In this document: positions 37,982 through 47,135 of the stretch, one piece after another
Numbering within the stretch: the first letter of the stretch is position 1
Layout of the letters: the number at the start of each line of letters is the position of its first letter
Source of the DNA: CAIOYC01 sp965277345
Lineage (GTDB): Bacteria > Pseudomonadota > Alphaproteobacteria > Caulobacterales > Caulobacteraceae
Length of the DNA: 64,000 bases
NCBI GenBank assembly: GCA_965277345.1
Contig: CBDICI010000004.1
Span: 186,001 to 250,000, forward strand
Reading direction: 5' to 3'
Notes under the pieces: generated by a model
What the model was told of the DNA's origin: nothing
What the model saw: only the letters and a program-made list of their open reading frames with translations
The model's database searches: none
Translations under genes and position numbers: made by a program

Positions 37982-39231
37982 GCGCTTGCCTCCACGGGCG
38001 TCCGGCCGAAGGCGACCTGGCTGACCGGGCCGCACAGCACGCCGAACAGCATGGGGATGGCGTAGTGCAACGGCCCGCGCTCCAGCTGCGGATCGGTGCG
38101 CACCAGCCGCCGGTCGGCCACCGCGTTGATGGCGGCGTTCAGCATCTGCGAGGCGATGGTCGGGTCCACCACGCGCAGCGTCCCGTCCGCCGCGCCGTCC
38201 GAGATCATGCCGGAGAAGCGCCGCGCGATCCGGTCCGACCGTTCCAGCACCGCCTGGCGCATGGGCTCGGGCAGCGACTGCAGGGCCGAGGTGCGCATGA
38301 GCGGCCCGGTCTCCGACATCTGGAAGTCGGTCAGCGCCATGACGGTGGCGTGCAGCCTGCTCCACACGTCGCCGTCGAGCGCCATGGCCTTGTTCTGGGC
38401 GGTGCGCACGATGTCGAAGGTGCGGTTGAAGCCCGCCACCACCAGGTCGTCCTTGCCGTCGATATGGTGGTAGAAGGCGCCCTTGGTCCGCTGCAGCGAG
38501 GCGGAAATCTTGTCCACCGAGGCGCCCTTGTAGCCGTGCTGGTTGATCAGCCGGGTGGCGGCGATCAGCAGCGCATCGGGCATGAGGTTGTCGCCCGCCT
38601 CGGTCTGCACGTCGATGGGCCGGGGCGACCAGGCCGCGCCGGGATGGGCCACGCCATGCAGCAGAATATCCAGCATCCGCTCGCACAGGCGCGGGTATTC
38701 CTCGAAGTCGTGCCGGGGCAGCCACGCGTCCAGCCACAGCATGTGCTCGATGATGATGTTGGTGCGCGCCGCCGCCGCCCGGGCCCGCAGCCATTTCAGC
38801 TCCGGCGTGCGCAGCAGGTCGCGGGTGAGCTGGAAGAAGACGCCCCACCTTGCGCGCACCTCCTCATGCCAGGGCTCACTCAGGGTGCGGATATCGCTGA
38901 ACACCGGGATAGGCGGCTCCTCGCCCTTGGCGATGCGCAGCTTGAGGTCGAAATAGCCCTTGAGCAGCAGGGTCAGCCGTTCGTGCGCCGTCGCCCCGGC
39001 GCTGGCGGCGCTCACCAGTTGCTCCAGCCGCTCCAGCCCCGCTACGAAGCAGGCGGCGGCCAACGCTTCCTTCTTGCCGAAATAGTAGGCGATGCTGGTC
39101 GGCACCATGCCCGCGGCCGCGGCGACCTCCGCCAGGGTCATGCCCCTGACGCCCCGCTCGTTCATGATGGTGGTGGCGCAGTTGATGATCCGGTCCTTCT
39201 TGCCGTCGAACCGTTTGCTCCGCGCAGACAT
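37978..39231 (-). CDS. Double-domain TetR-family transcriptional regulator
   Basis: A 417-residue regulator made of two TetR units. The first DNA-binding domain is MTLAEVAAAAGMVPTSIAYY then FGKKEALAAACF (about 30-60). The second is ASVDKISASLQRTKGAFYHH then IDGKDDLVVAGF (about 230-262). Each is followed by a helical ligand domain. Most TetR proteins have about 200 residues and bind as dimers; here one chain could occupy both half sites. The ATG at 39231 is used. A TTG at 39246 lies almost on top of GGAGG and is less likely. It is convergent with the PQQ dehydrogenase gene (4-nt overlap). A link to control of the MFS-PQQ pair is plausible but not shown by an operator. Confidence 0.85.
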   Translation of the reverse strand: MSARSKRFDGKKDRIINCATTIMNERGVRGMTLAEVAAAAGMVPTSIAYYFGKKEALAAACFVAGLERLEQLVSAASAGATAHERLTLLLKGYFDLKLRIAKGEEPPIPVFSDIRTLSEPWHEEVRARWGVFFQLTRDLLRTPELKWLRARAAAARTNIIIEHMLWLDAWLPRHDFEEYPRLCERMLDILLHGVAHPGAAWSPRPIDVQTEAGDNLMPDALLIAATRLINQHGYKGASVDKISASLQRTKGAFYHHIDGKDDLVVAGFNRTFDIVRTAQNKAMALDGDVWSRLHATVMALTDFQMSETGPLMRTSALQSLPEPMRQAVLERSDRIARRFSGMISDGAADGTLRVVDPTIASQMLNAAINAVADRRLVRTDPQLERGPLHYAIPMLFGVLCGPVSQVAFGRTPVEASA

Positions 39232-39466
39232 CGATGTGATCGCCAAGCCTCCTCAGATGATGCGCCGGTCTAAGGGGCCCGCGTGGCCATCTGGTGGCGC
39301 CCCGACGTCCGGCACTTCATCCCATCGCGGAAGGCTTGCAAAGCAAATCTTGCCCGGCGCCATGGAAAGCGCAGCATCGGCGTTGCGCCGGGCGACCCTG
39401 CCGCGAGGGATGAAAAGCACGGCACGGATGCTGCATTGCGAGGCTCAGGACGACCTTTGGCGAAAC

Positions 39467-41902
39467 CTAGGCCGCCGCACCCACGTCTTGCGGCGTTTCG
39501 CAGGGGTCCAGCGCCTTTTGCATAGCGGCAAACAGCTGCTCCACATCGATCGGCTTGGAGACGTAGCCGTCCATGCCGGCCGCGGTGTAGTCGAGGATCT
39601 GGTGCGCCATGGCGTTGGCGGTGAGGGCGATGATCGGGGTGCGGGGGCGGCCCTGCGACCGCTCCAGCTCGCGGATGATTCGGGTGGCGCCGGGGCCGTC
39701 CATCACCGGCATCTGCACGTCCATCAGAACGAGGTCCCAATCCTGGGTCTGATAGGCCGCCACCGCCTCGGCGCCGTCATCGACGATGGTCGGCTCGATG
39801 CCGGCCTGGTTCAGGAGGGTCTTCAGCACCAGCTTGTTGACGGGATTGTCCTCCGCCGCCAGCACGCGAAGCTCCTCCACATCCGCCAGCGCCTCGGTTT
39901 TGCAGGGCGGGGCGGCGGGGCGCGCCGCGCCGACACGCACCAACGGCAGGCGCACGATGAAGGTCGTGCCCCGCCCCTCGACGCTTTCGGCCCGGATATC
40001 GCCGCCGAGGCGCTCGGCCAGTTCGCGGCAGATGGCGAGGCCGAGCCCGGTGCCGCCGAAGCGCCGGGTGGTGGAGGCGTCGGCCTGCTCGAACTTCCGG
40101 AACAGGCGCGGCAGGCGGTCGGCGGGGATGCCGATGCCGGTGTCGGAGACGCGGAACTCCAGCCCGCCGCCCACCGCCTTGACCGCCAGGGTGACGCTGC
40201 CCTTGGTCGTGAACTTCACCGCGTTGGAGACCAGGTTGCCGACGATCTGGCGCACGCGGGTGGAGTCGCCGCGATAGAGCCCCTCGGCGTCCGGATCGAT
40301 CGCAAGGTCGAACGCCAGGTCCTTGCCGGCTGCGATGGCGGCGAAGGTAGCGTGCGCGCCGCGGGCGAGTTCGCCGAGATCGAACTCCACCTCCTCCAGC
40401 TCCAGTTTCCCCGCCTCGATCTTCGACAGGTCGAGGATATCGTTGAGGATGGTCAGCAGGGTTTCGCCCGAGTGGCGGATCACCTCCAGACGCTCGCGCT
40501 GGCTGTCGGAGAGCGGGTCCGCCGCCATGGCCTGGGCCATGCCCAGCACGCCGTTCAGCGGCGTCCTGATCTCGTGACTCATGGTGGCGAGGAAGGCGGA
40601 CTTGGCCTGGTTGGCGACTTCGGCCTCCTCCTTCGCCTGCAGCAGGGTGCGCTCGGACCGCTTGCGTTCGGTGATGCTCTGGATGGCGCCGATCAGCCGC
40701 GAAGGATTGCCGCGGCGGTTCAGCACAACCTGGCAACGAGAGGTCACCCAGATTTCCTTATCGTCGCTGCGGGCCACGCGGTACTCAGCGCAGTAGGGTT
40801 CGCCGGTCTGCTCGTGCCGGAGCCACGCCGCGTGAACGCTGGGCAGGTCGCGGGCATCGATGGTCCGGTAGATGTCCTGTTCGAGCGCCTCATAGGTCAT
40901 GGGCGCATCGAAAAAGTCCGCCTCCGAGCCGACCTTGATCAGCTCCCGGCGGGAATAGTCCATCTCCCACACGTGCAGGCCGGCCAGTTCCATAGCGAGG
41001 GTCAGGCGCTGCTCCGAACGCTCGGCGCGCTCCAGGCTTTCCACCAGGGAGGTGATGTCGTGGGTGGCGCAGACCATGCCGCCGATCTCGCCGTCGGCGT
41101 CGTGCCAGGGCGCCATCTCCACCGTCATCCACGCCGGCGCGCCGTCGAGGCTGGTGTGCTGGACCTTCTCGGCGCTGATGGAGCGGCCGGCGCGGACCTC
41201 CTCGAACAGGGGGCCCCAGCGCGCCACGGCGTCGGGATGCACGTCGGCGATGACGGCGCCGATGACTTCATCGGGCGTGCGGCCGATGCCGCGCGCCCAG
41301 ATCGGGCTGCAGTCGATGACGCGAAAGTCGCGGTCGGTGACCACCACCGAGGCGGGGATAGAACGGATCACCGCATTGAACACCGCCTCCGCCGCCTGGC
41401 TCTTGCGGCGGTGGACCTCGCTCTCCCGGGCCGCGCTGTTGCGATCCCACTCGTCGGCGATGAAGCTGGCGAGGTCGGCGAGCCGGGCGAGCATCGCCTC
41501 GTCGCGCACCCGCGGCTGGGGCGCGAAGACGGCCAGGACGCCGGCGATGCGCCCGTCGTTCAGGCGGATCGGCTGGGCGGCGTAGAAGCGGATATGGGGC
41601 GGGCCGATCACCGCCGGACCCTGGCTGAAATGGGGATCGCGGCTGGCGTCCTCGATCCACAGCGCCTCGCCGGTCTGCAACACCCAGCGCACGCCCTCGC
41701 CCGGCGCCTCGATCACGCCGCCCGCGTGACTGCGCCAGGCCACGCCGTCTTCCACCAACGCCACATGGGCGCCGACCTCGCCGAACAGCGCCATCGCCAG
41801 ACGCGTGGCGCGGTCGCTGACCTCCAGGCTGAGGTCCTGTTCAAACGGGCGGGACGGCCGCTGAGCCCTTGCAGGTGCGGCCTTTTTGTCCTGGGCCATC
41901 AT
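39467..41902 (-). CDS. Hybrid sensor histidine kinase/response regulator (GAF-PAS-PAS-HisKA-HATPase-REC)
   Basis: An 811-residue soluble hybrid kinase without membrane spans. The GAF domain is about 25-150 (HVALVEDGVAWRSHAGG, LNDGRIAGVLAVFAPQ). A PAS domain (about 170-285) has VVVTDRDFRVIDCSPIWARG. A second PAS (about 295-415) ends AIQSITERKRSER. HisKA carries the phospho-acceptor His443 in TMSHEIRTPLNGVLGMAQAM. The HATPase has N-box NLVSNAVKFT, DTGIGIPADRLPRLF and GGTGLGLAICREL. The receiver has LAAEDNPVNKL and the phospho-acceptor Asp728 in LVLMDVQMPVMDG, ending GMDGYVSKPID. It is divergent from the small SRPBCC gene at 42074. No HPt or partner is adjacent, so the output is unknown. The second ATG (41899) is equally well placed. 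Confidence 0.92.
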   Translation of the reverse strand: MMAQDKKAAPARAQRPSRPFEQDLSLEVSDRATRLAMALFGEVGAHVALVEDGVAWRSHAGGVIEAPGEGVRWVLQTGEALWIEDASRDPHFSQGPAVIGPPHIRFYAAQPIRLNDGRIAGVLAVFAPQPRVRDEAMLARLADLASFIADEWDRNSAARESEVHRRKSQAAEAVFNAVIRSIPASVVVTDRDFRVIDCSPIWARGIGRTPDEVIGAVIADVHPDAVARWGPLFEEVRAGRSISAEKVQHTSLDGAPAWMTVEMAPWHDADGEIGGMVCATHDITSLVESLERAERSEQRLTLAMELAGLHVWEMDYSRRELIKVGSEADFFDAPMTYEALEQDIYRTIDARDLPSVHAAWLRHEQTGEPYCAEYRVARSDDKEIWVTSRCQVVLNRRGNPSRLIGAIQSITERKRSERTLLQAKEEAEVANQAKSAFLATMSHEIRTPLNGVLGMAQAMAADPLSDSQRERLEVIRHSGETLLTILNDILDLSKIEAGKLELEEVEFDLGELARGAHATFAAIAAGKDLAFDLAIDPDAEGLYRGDSTRVRQIVGNLVSNAVKFTTKGSVTLAVKAVGGGLEFRVSDTGIGIPADRLPRLFRKFEQADASTTRRFGGTGLGLAICRELAERLGGDIRAESVEGRGTTFIVRLPLVRVGAARPAAPPCKTEALADVEELRVLAAEDNPVNKLVLKTLLNQAGIEPTIVDDGAEAVAAYQTQDWDLVLMDVQMPVMDGPGATRIIRELERSQGRPRTPIIALTANAMAHQILDYTAAGMDGYVSKPIDVEQLFAAMQKALDPCETPQDVGAAA

Positions 41903-42073
41903 TTCCCCCTCTCTGCACCATGCCCGATCTTTGTTAAGGAGCGCTTAGGCACGGACCGCCGCCTTGCGACCGCTTGCCACGGGCGGCGGCGGATAGGATG
42001 GTGCGCCAGGCTTGCGCGGTCGCGTCCTGCGCGTTCGGAGCTGCGCCGAGCCCGTGGTCTATCGGAGGGAAGA

Positions 42074-42553
42074 ATGAAGCGATCCATCATCGCCGGTCTG
42101 GCGCTGGCCCTTGTCGCGGGCGCCGCGACCGCCGCGCCCGAATACATCTCCATCGTGCAGGAAATCGCGGTGAACCGGCCGGCCAACCTCGTCTGGCAGA
42201 AGGTCGGCGGCTTTTGCGACATCCAGAAGTGGCTGCCGGGGGCCAGGTGCGAATACACCTCGGGCTCGGGCGGCCTCGGCACCAACCGCCTGATCATCGG
42301 CAAGATCAACGAGGTGATGGTCTCGAAGACCGAGCTGTCCTATACCTATGCCCAGCCCCTGGCGCCGAACATGTACCATGGTTCGGTGGAGGTGCGGCCG
42401 GTGACGCCCGCGACGTCGAAGATCGTCTATACCCTGCTCTACGACGTCGCCGCCCTGCCGGACCAGGCGGCCAAGGACGCGGACCGCGCACGCCGGGCGG
42501 CCCAGTTCATGGGCGCGCTGAACAACATGAAGACCATGGCGGAAGCGCCGTAG
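42074..42553 (+). CDS. Exported SRPBCC-family (START/polyketide-cyclase fold) protein
   Basis: A 159-residue secreted helix-grip protein. Signal peptide is 1-20 (IAGLALALVAGAATA). The fold is indicated by EIAVNRPANLVWQKVGGFCD then IQKWLPGARCEYTSGSGG, GTNRLIIGKINEVMVSKTEL and YHGSVEVRPV, with a C-terminal long helix (RARRAAQFMGALNNMKTMAE). CGGAGGGAAG precedes the ATG. Homologues bind hydrophobic ligands or act as small cyclases; no catalytic residues can be named. It lies 36 nt before the hybrid kinase gene at 42590 on the same strand, so it may share its transcript and could be a periplasmic accessory. That link is weak. Confidence 0.78.
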   Translation: MKRSIIAGLALALVAGAATAAPEYISIVQEIAVNRPANLVWQKVGGFCDIQKWLPGARCEYTSGSGGLGTNRLIIGKINEVMVSKTELSYTYAQPLAPNMYHGSVEVRPVTPATSKIVYTLLYDVAALPDQAAKDADRARRAAQFMGALNNMKTMAEAP

Positions 42554-42589
42554 CGGCGGCGGGGGGAGTCGTCCTGTGGAGGGCCGCCC

Positions 42590-45019
42590 GTGAGCTTGCC
42601 ACGTGAGGATGAGGACGTCGGGGACGCGCGTCTGCAGATGACCGATCAGGCGCCGGGGTTCGGCGACGTCTTCCAAGGCGGCGGTGAGATGGGCGCGATG
42701 ATGCGCGCCTACGAATGGTCCGCCTCGCTGCTGGGCCAGCCCGCCCAGTGGCCGCGCAGCCTGCAGTCCATCGTCCGCATGATGCTGACCTCGCGCTACC
42801 AGATGTGGATGGGCTGGGGCGATGACCTCACCTTCTTCTGCAACGACGCCTATGCCCCGACGCTCGGGATCAAGCGACCCTGGGCGCTGGGCAGCCCTGC
42901 GTCCGAGGTGTGGAAGGAGATCTGGCCCGATGTCTGGCCGTTGATCCGGCATGTGCTGAGCACGGGCGAGGCGACCTATTCGGAAGGTATGCTGCTGCTC
43001 CTGCATCGCAGCGGCTTTCCCGAAGAGACCTATCACACCTTCTCCTACAGCCCGCTGTTCGACGACGCCGGCAAGATCGACGGCATGTTCTGCGTGGTGG
43101 TGGAGGAGACCGAGCGGGTCATCTCCGAGCGACGCCTTGGCACGCTGCGGCAACTGGCGTCCGCCATGACCGCGGTGCGCACCGAAGACGCGCTGGTCCG
43201 GACCATGGAGGATGCCCTGGCCGGCAACACCGCCGACCTGCCGTTCACCCTGACCTATCTGTTCGACGAGGCCGGCGGGACGGCGCGCCTGGTCGCCTGC
43301 ACCGGCCTCGGCCGGGACAGCCCGATGGCCGTCCCGACCCTTCGCCTCGACGATGCGCGTTGGCCCGTTCGCGCCGCACTCCGCGAGACCAAATCCTTGA
43401 TCGTCGAGGATTTGAGCGCCCGGGGTGAGGCGCTGCCCACCGGCGCCTGGGACCGGCCGCCCAGCGCCGCCCTGCTGACGCCCCTGGTGCAGCAGGGGTC
43501 GGACACCACCGCCGGCTTCCTCATCGTCGGGCTTAATCCCTACCGGCCGATCGACCAGACCTATCGTGGCTTCGTGGACTTGGCGGCCGGTCAGGTCGCC
43601 GCGGCCCTGAATTCGGTCCGGGCCTATGAGGCGGAGCGCCGGCGGGCCGCGGCCCTGGCCGAGATCGATCGCGCCAAGACCGCCTTCTTCTCCAACGTCA
43701 GCCATGAGTTCCGCACGCCGCTGACCCTGATGCTCGGTCCGCTGGAGGATGCGCTGGCCACGGGCGCCGCCGGCGAGGTCAAGACCCAGATCGAGCTCGC
43801 CCATCGCAACGGCGTGCGCCTGCTGCGGCTGGTCAACAGCCTGCTGGACTTCTCGCGGATCGAGGCGGGACGGGTGCAGGCGGTCTATACGCCCACGGAC
43901 CTTTGCGCATACAGCGCCGAAATCGCCTCCAGCTTCCGCTCCGCCATGGAGAAGGCCGGACTGGCGTTCGACATTCGCACCGCACCCCTGCCCCACCCCG
44001 TCTATCTGGACCGGGAGATGTGGGAGAAGGTGCTGCTGAACCTGCTCTCCAACGCCTTCAAGTTCACCTTCGACGGCGGCGTCACCGTGGAGGTCGGACC
44101 GGACCCCGCGGGCGACGGGGCGGAGGTGAAGGTGATCGACACCGGCATCGGGGTTTCGGCGGAAGAGACACCCCGCCTGTTCGAGCGCTTCCACCGGGTG
44201 CAGGGCGCCCAGGGCCGCACCTTCGAGGGCTCCGGCATCGGCCTCGCCCTGGTTCAGGAACTGGTCCACCTGCACGGGGGCGAGATCGGCGTGGAGAGCC
44301 AGCCCGGCCATGGGACGACCTTCACCATCCGCCTGCCGTATGGCGCCGGTCATCTGCCGGCCGAACAGGTGCGCAGCGACGCGCCGACGGACGTCGATAC
44401 CGTGACGCGAAGCCTCGTGGAGGAGGTTTCCCGGTGGATGCCGGCCGACGACATCCTGCCCGAAGCCGGGCTGATCGACCTCGGCTCCACCGCCGCGGCA
44501 AGCCACTCCATCCTGCTGGCCGACGACAATGCCGACATGCGCGACTATGTGCGCCGCCTGCTGGAATCCCAGGGCTACAAGGTGACCGCGGTGGGCGACG
44601 GCCAGGCCGCGCTGGACGCGGCGCGGTCCAAGACCCCCGATCTGATCCTGTCCGACGTGATGATGCCCCGGCTCGACGGGTTCGGACTGCTTCGCGCCGT
44701 GCGCGGCGACGCCGAGCTCGCCGGCACGCCCGTGGTGCTGCTCTCCGCCCGCGCCGGGGAGGAGGCCAAGGTGGAAGGACTGGGCGCCGGGGCCGACGAC
44801 TATCTGGTCAAGCCCTTCGCCGCCCGCGAATTGCTCGCCCGCGTCGGAGTGAACATCCAGATGGCCGAGCTGCGCCGTGACGCCGCCCGCGCCGTGATGC
44901 GCAGCGAGCAGAAGACTCAGATGACTCAGGAGCGGCTGGAGCTGGCCCTGTCCTCCGGACGCATCGCCATTTTCCAGTTCGACCCGCAGAGCGGCGACGT
45001 CACCGTGCTTGGCCCTTGA
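42590..45019 (+). CDS. Hybrid histidine kinase, N-terminal part (PAS-GAF-HisKA-HATPase-REC, then half a PAS)
   Basis: 809 residues. PAS-like region about 40-175 (MWMGWGDDLTFFCNDAYAPT). GAF about 185-345 (TAGFLIVGLNPYRP). HisKA His372 in FFSNVSHEFRTPLTLML. The HATPase has LLNLLSNAFKFTF, DTGIGVSAEETPRLFERFHR and GSGIGLALVQEL. The receiver has ILLADDNADMRDYV with Asp689 in LILSDVMMPRLDG and a closing LGAGADDYLVKPFAARELL. The frame then enters a PAS domain (LELALSSGRIAIFQFDPQSG) and stops after VTVLGP. The same PAS continues in the -1 frame from 45016, so the stop probably reflects a frameshift within one gene of about 1,308 codons. The GTG start has GGAGGG upstream. Confidence 0.85.
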   Translation: MSLPREDEDVGDARLQMTDQAPGFGDVFQGGGEMGAMMRAYEWSASLLGQPAQWPRSLQSIVRMMLTSRYQMWMGWGDDLTFFCNDAYAPTLGIKRPWALGSPASEVWKEIWPDVWPLIRHVLSTGEATYSEGMLLLLHRSGFPEETYHTFSYSPLFDDAGKIDGMFCVVVEETERVISERRLGTLRQLASAMTAVRTEDALVRTMEDALAGNTADLPFTLTYLFDEAGGTARLVACTGLGRDSPMAVPTLRLDDARWPVRAALRETKSLIVEDLSARGEALPTGAWDRPPSAALLTPLVQQGSDTTAGFLIVGLNPYRPIDQTYRGFVDLAAGQVAAALNSVRAYEAERRRAAALAEIDRAKTAFFSNVSHEFRTPLTLMLGPLEDALATGAAGEVKTQIELAHRNGVRLLRLVNSLLDFSRIEAGRVQAVYTPTDLCAYSAEIASSFRSAMEKAGLAFDIRTAPLPHPVYLDREMWEKVLLNLLSNAFKFTFDGGVTVEVGPDPAGDGAEVKVIDTGIGVSAEETPRLFERFHRVQGAQGRTFEGSGIGLALVQELVHLHGGEIGVESQPGHGTTFTIRLPYGAGHLPAEQVRSDAPTDVDTVTRSLVEEVSRWMPADDILPEAGLIDLGSTAAASHSILLADDNADMRDYVRRLLESQGYKVTAVGDGQAALDAARSKTPDLILSDVMMPRLDGFGLLRAVRGDAELAGTPVVLLSARAGEEAKVEGLGAGADDYLVKPFAARELLARVGVNIQMAELRRDAARAVMRSEQKTQMTQERLELALSSGRIAIFQFDPQSGDVTVLGP

Positions 45020-46515
45020 CCAGGTTCTTCGGCGTCCCCGAAAGCCGGGCGGCCCAGGGCCTGCCGCTCAGCGTGTTCATCGAAGGCGTCGATGCCGAGG
45101 ATCGCGAGCGGGTCATGGCCCTGATCTGGCACGCCATTGATACGGATACCCTCTATGAGGCGGAATACAGCGCCGTCGGCGGCGACCGGCCGAGGCGGGT
45201 GGTGGCGCGCGGCGGCCTGCAGACCGGCGCGGACGGCGTCAAGCGGCTGGTCGGCGCGGTGATCGACATCTCGGAGGAGAAGGCCGCCCGCGACGAACTG
45301 CGCCGTCTGAACGCCCGGCTGGAGGAGCGCGTCGCCGAAGCGGTGAGCGAGCGCATGGTGGCGGAGGAGGCCCTGCGCCAGGCGCAGAAGATGGAGGCCG
45401 TCGGCCAGCTCACCGGCGGGGTGGCGCACGACTTCAACAACCTGCTCACCGTCATCATCGGCGGGCTGGACACCATCCGCCGCAACGCATCGGGCGAAAA
45501 CGCCCGCATGACCCGCGCGCTCGACATGGCCACCCAGGGCGCCAACCGGGCGGCGACGCTCACCTCGCGCCTGCTGGCCTTCTCCCGCCGCCAGCCGCTG
45601 GAGCCAAGGCCGCTCGACCTGAACGTGGTGGTGCGCGACTCCACGGAGCTTCTGCACCGCACGCTGGGCGAGACCATCGAGCTGGAAGGCGTCCTGGCGC
45701 CGCGGCTGTGGAGTGTGGAGATCGACCAGAACCAGCTCGAAAGCGCGATCCTGAACCTGGCGGTCAATGCCCGCGACGCCATGCCGGAGGGCGGCAAGCT
45801 CACCATCGAGACCGCCAACACCCTGCTGGACGAGAGCTATTCGGCGGTGGACAGCGAGGTGGCCCCCGGCCAGTACGCCATGATCTCGGTCTCCGACTCA
45901 GGCCAGGGCATGGACAAGCCGACGCTGGAGCGGGCGTTCGAGCCCTTCTACACCACCAAGGAGGTGGGCAAGGGCACCGGCCTCGGCCTGTCCATGGTCT
46001 ATGGCTTCGTCAAGCAGTCGGGCGGTCACGTGACCCTCTACAGCGAGCCGGGGCAGGGGACGACGGTGAAGCTCTACTTCCCCCGCTTCCGCGGCGAAGC
46101 CGGCGCGGAAAGGGAATCGGCCTTCGGCCCGGCGCCGGAGGGCATGACCGGCGAGACCGTGCTGGTGGTGGAGGACAATGCGGATGTGCGCAGCTATTCC
46201 GTCTCCATCCTGACCGAACTCGGTTATCACGTGCTGGAGGCCGGCGAGGCGGAGGCCGGCCTGGCCATCGCCCGCAACCTGGACCAGCGCATCGACCTTC
46301 TGTTCACCGACGTGGTCCTGCCCGGCCGGTCCGGCCGCGCCCTGGCCGACGAGGTGCGGACCGTCCGCCCAGCGCTGAAGGTGCTGTTCACCACCGGCTA
46401 TTCCCGCAACGCCATCGTCCACCAGGGTCGGCTCGACGCCGGGGTGAACCTGATCACCAAGCCCTTCACCTTCGATCAGCTGGCCAAGCGGCTGCGCGAC
46501 GTGCTGGACGGCTGA
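45016..46515 (+). CDS. Hybrid histidine kinase, C-terminal part (rest of PAS-HisKA-HATPase-REC)
   Basis: 499 residues that begin inside a PAS domain (TRFFGVPESRAAQG, then VIDISEEKAARDELRRL). A coiled coil and HisKA follow with His138 in VGQLTGGVAHDFNNLL. The HATPase has NLAVNARDAMPEGG, SDSGQGMDKPTLERAFEPFY and GTGLGLSMVYGF. A receiver (VLVVEDNADVRSYS) has Asp432 in LLFTDVVLPGRSGR. The first four bases (TTGA) overlap the stop of the previous frame. That could be a coupled TTG start, as at the LacI gene here, but a start in the middle of a PAS core would waste the fold. A one-base loss, or a programmed -1 shift, joining it to 42590-45019 is preferred. Confidence 0.83.
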   Translation: MTRFFGVPESRAAQGLPLSVFIEGVDAEDRERVMALIWHAIDTDTLYEAEYSAVGGDRPRRVVARGGLQTGADGVKRLVGAVIDISEEKAARDELRRLNARLEERVAEAVSERMVAEEALRQAQKMEAVGQLTGGVAHDFNNLLTVIIGGLDTIRRNASGENARMTRALDMATQGANRAATLTSRLLAFSRRQPLEPRPLDLNVVVRDSTELLHRTLGETIELEGVLAPRLWSVEIDQNQLESAILNLAVNARDAMPEGGKLTIETANTLLDESYSAVDSEVAPGQYAMISVSDSGQGMDKPTLERAFEPFYTTKEVGKGTGLGLSMVYGFVKQSGGHVTLYSEPGQGTTVKLYFPRFRGEAGAERESAFGPAPEGMTGETVLVVEDNADVRSYSVSILTELGYHVLEAGEAEAGLAIARNLDQRIDLLFTDVVLPGRSGRALADEVRTVRPALKVLFTTGYSRNAIVHQGRLDAGVNLITKPFTFDQLAKRLRDVLDG

Positions 46516-46557
46516 CCGGCCTTCACAGCGCCGGCGACGCCCCTTAGTCTGCGCCGC

Positions 46558-47133
46558 ATGAGCGTCGCGCTACGACCGCTGCGGCGGCAGGACGGCGAAC
46601 AGGTGCGGTCCTGGCGCAACGCCCCGCACGTGGCGGCGCACATGTTCACCGATCACGAGGTCGGCGAGGCCGAGCACACCCGCTGGTTGGACGGCGTGCT
46701 GGGTGCGCCGGACCGGCGTCTGTGGATCATCCTGCACGACGAGACGCCGGTGGGCCTGGCCCATCTGCTGGTGGACCCCGGGGCGGGCGTCGGCGCCTGG
46801 GGCTTCTATCTCGGCGAGACCGATGTGCGAGGCGCAGGGGTGGGACTTGCCGCCCTCTACCTGCTCATTCAGTACGCCTTCGGTCCGGCCGGGCTCGCCA
46901 CCCTCACCTGCGACGCGTTGGCGACCAATGCGGCGGCCCGGCGGCTTTATGAGAGCATGGGGTTCCTCCGCGGGCCGCCGTCGCGCGCCGAGGTGACCAA
47001 GGGTGGCGCGCCGGTGGCGGTCTGTGGCTTCGCCTTGTCCGCCGCCGGGTGGGCTGCGACCCGGCCGGACGTCGAACAGCGACTGCTGGCGCGCGGACTC
47101 GCCCCAGAGTTGCTGAGCGTGCGGGAGGGCTGA
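46558..47133 (+). CDS. GNAT-family N-acetyltransferase (PseH/FlmH-like)
   Basis: A 191-residue acetyl-CoA-dependent transferase. The N-terminus VALRPLRRQDGEQVRSWRN then APHVAAHMFTDHEVGEAEH matches sugar-nucleotide amino-acetyltransferases such as PseH, where RN..V...M.TDH precedes the substrate loop. Motif A is FYLGETDVRGAGVGLAALYL (acetyl-CoA pyrophosphate loop), followed by TLTCDALATNAAARRLYESM with motif B and GF. It overlaps nothing and is 2 nt from the cytidylyltransferase-like gene, so the pair is an operon. Pseudaminic-acid-type sugars decorate flagellins in Caulobacterales, but the other pse genes are not in this window, so the substrate call is inferred. Confidence 0.83.
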   Translation: MSVALRPLRRQDGEQVRSWRNAPHVAAHMFTDHEVGEAEHTRWLDGVLGAPDRRLWIILHDETPVGLAHLLVDPGAGVGAWGFYLGETDVRGAGVGLAALYLLIQYAFGPAGLATLTCDALATNAAARRLYESMGFLRGPPSRAEVTKGGAPVAVCGFALSAAGWAATRPDVEQRLLARGLAPELLSVREG

Positions 47134-47135
47134 GC

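Noticed and set aside
39092..42553. Very long open frame of about 1,150 codons on the plus strand
   Set aside because: Most of it is antisense to the hybrid kinase at 39467-41902, which has complete GAF, PAS, HisKA, HATPase and REC motifs. Only its last 159 codons (42074-42553) are a real gene, with its own ribosome site and signal peptide.
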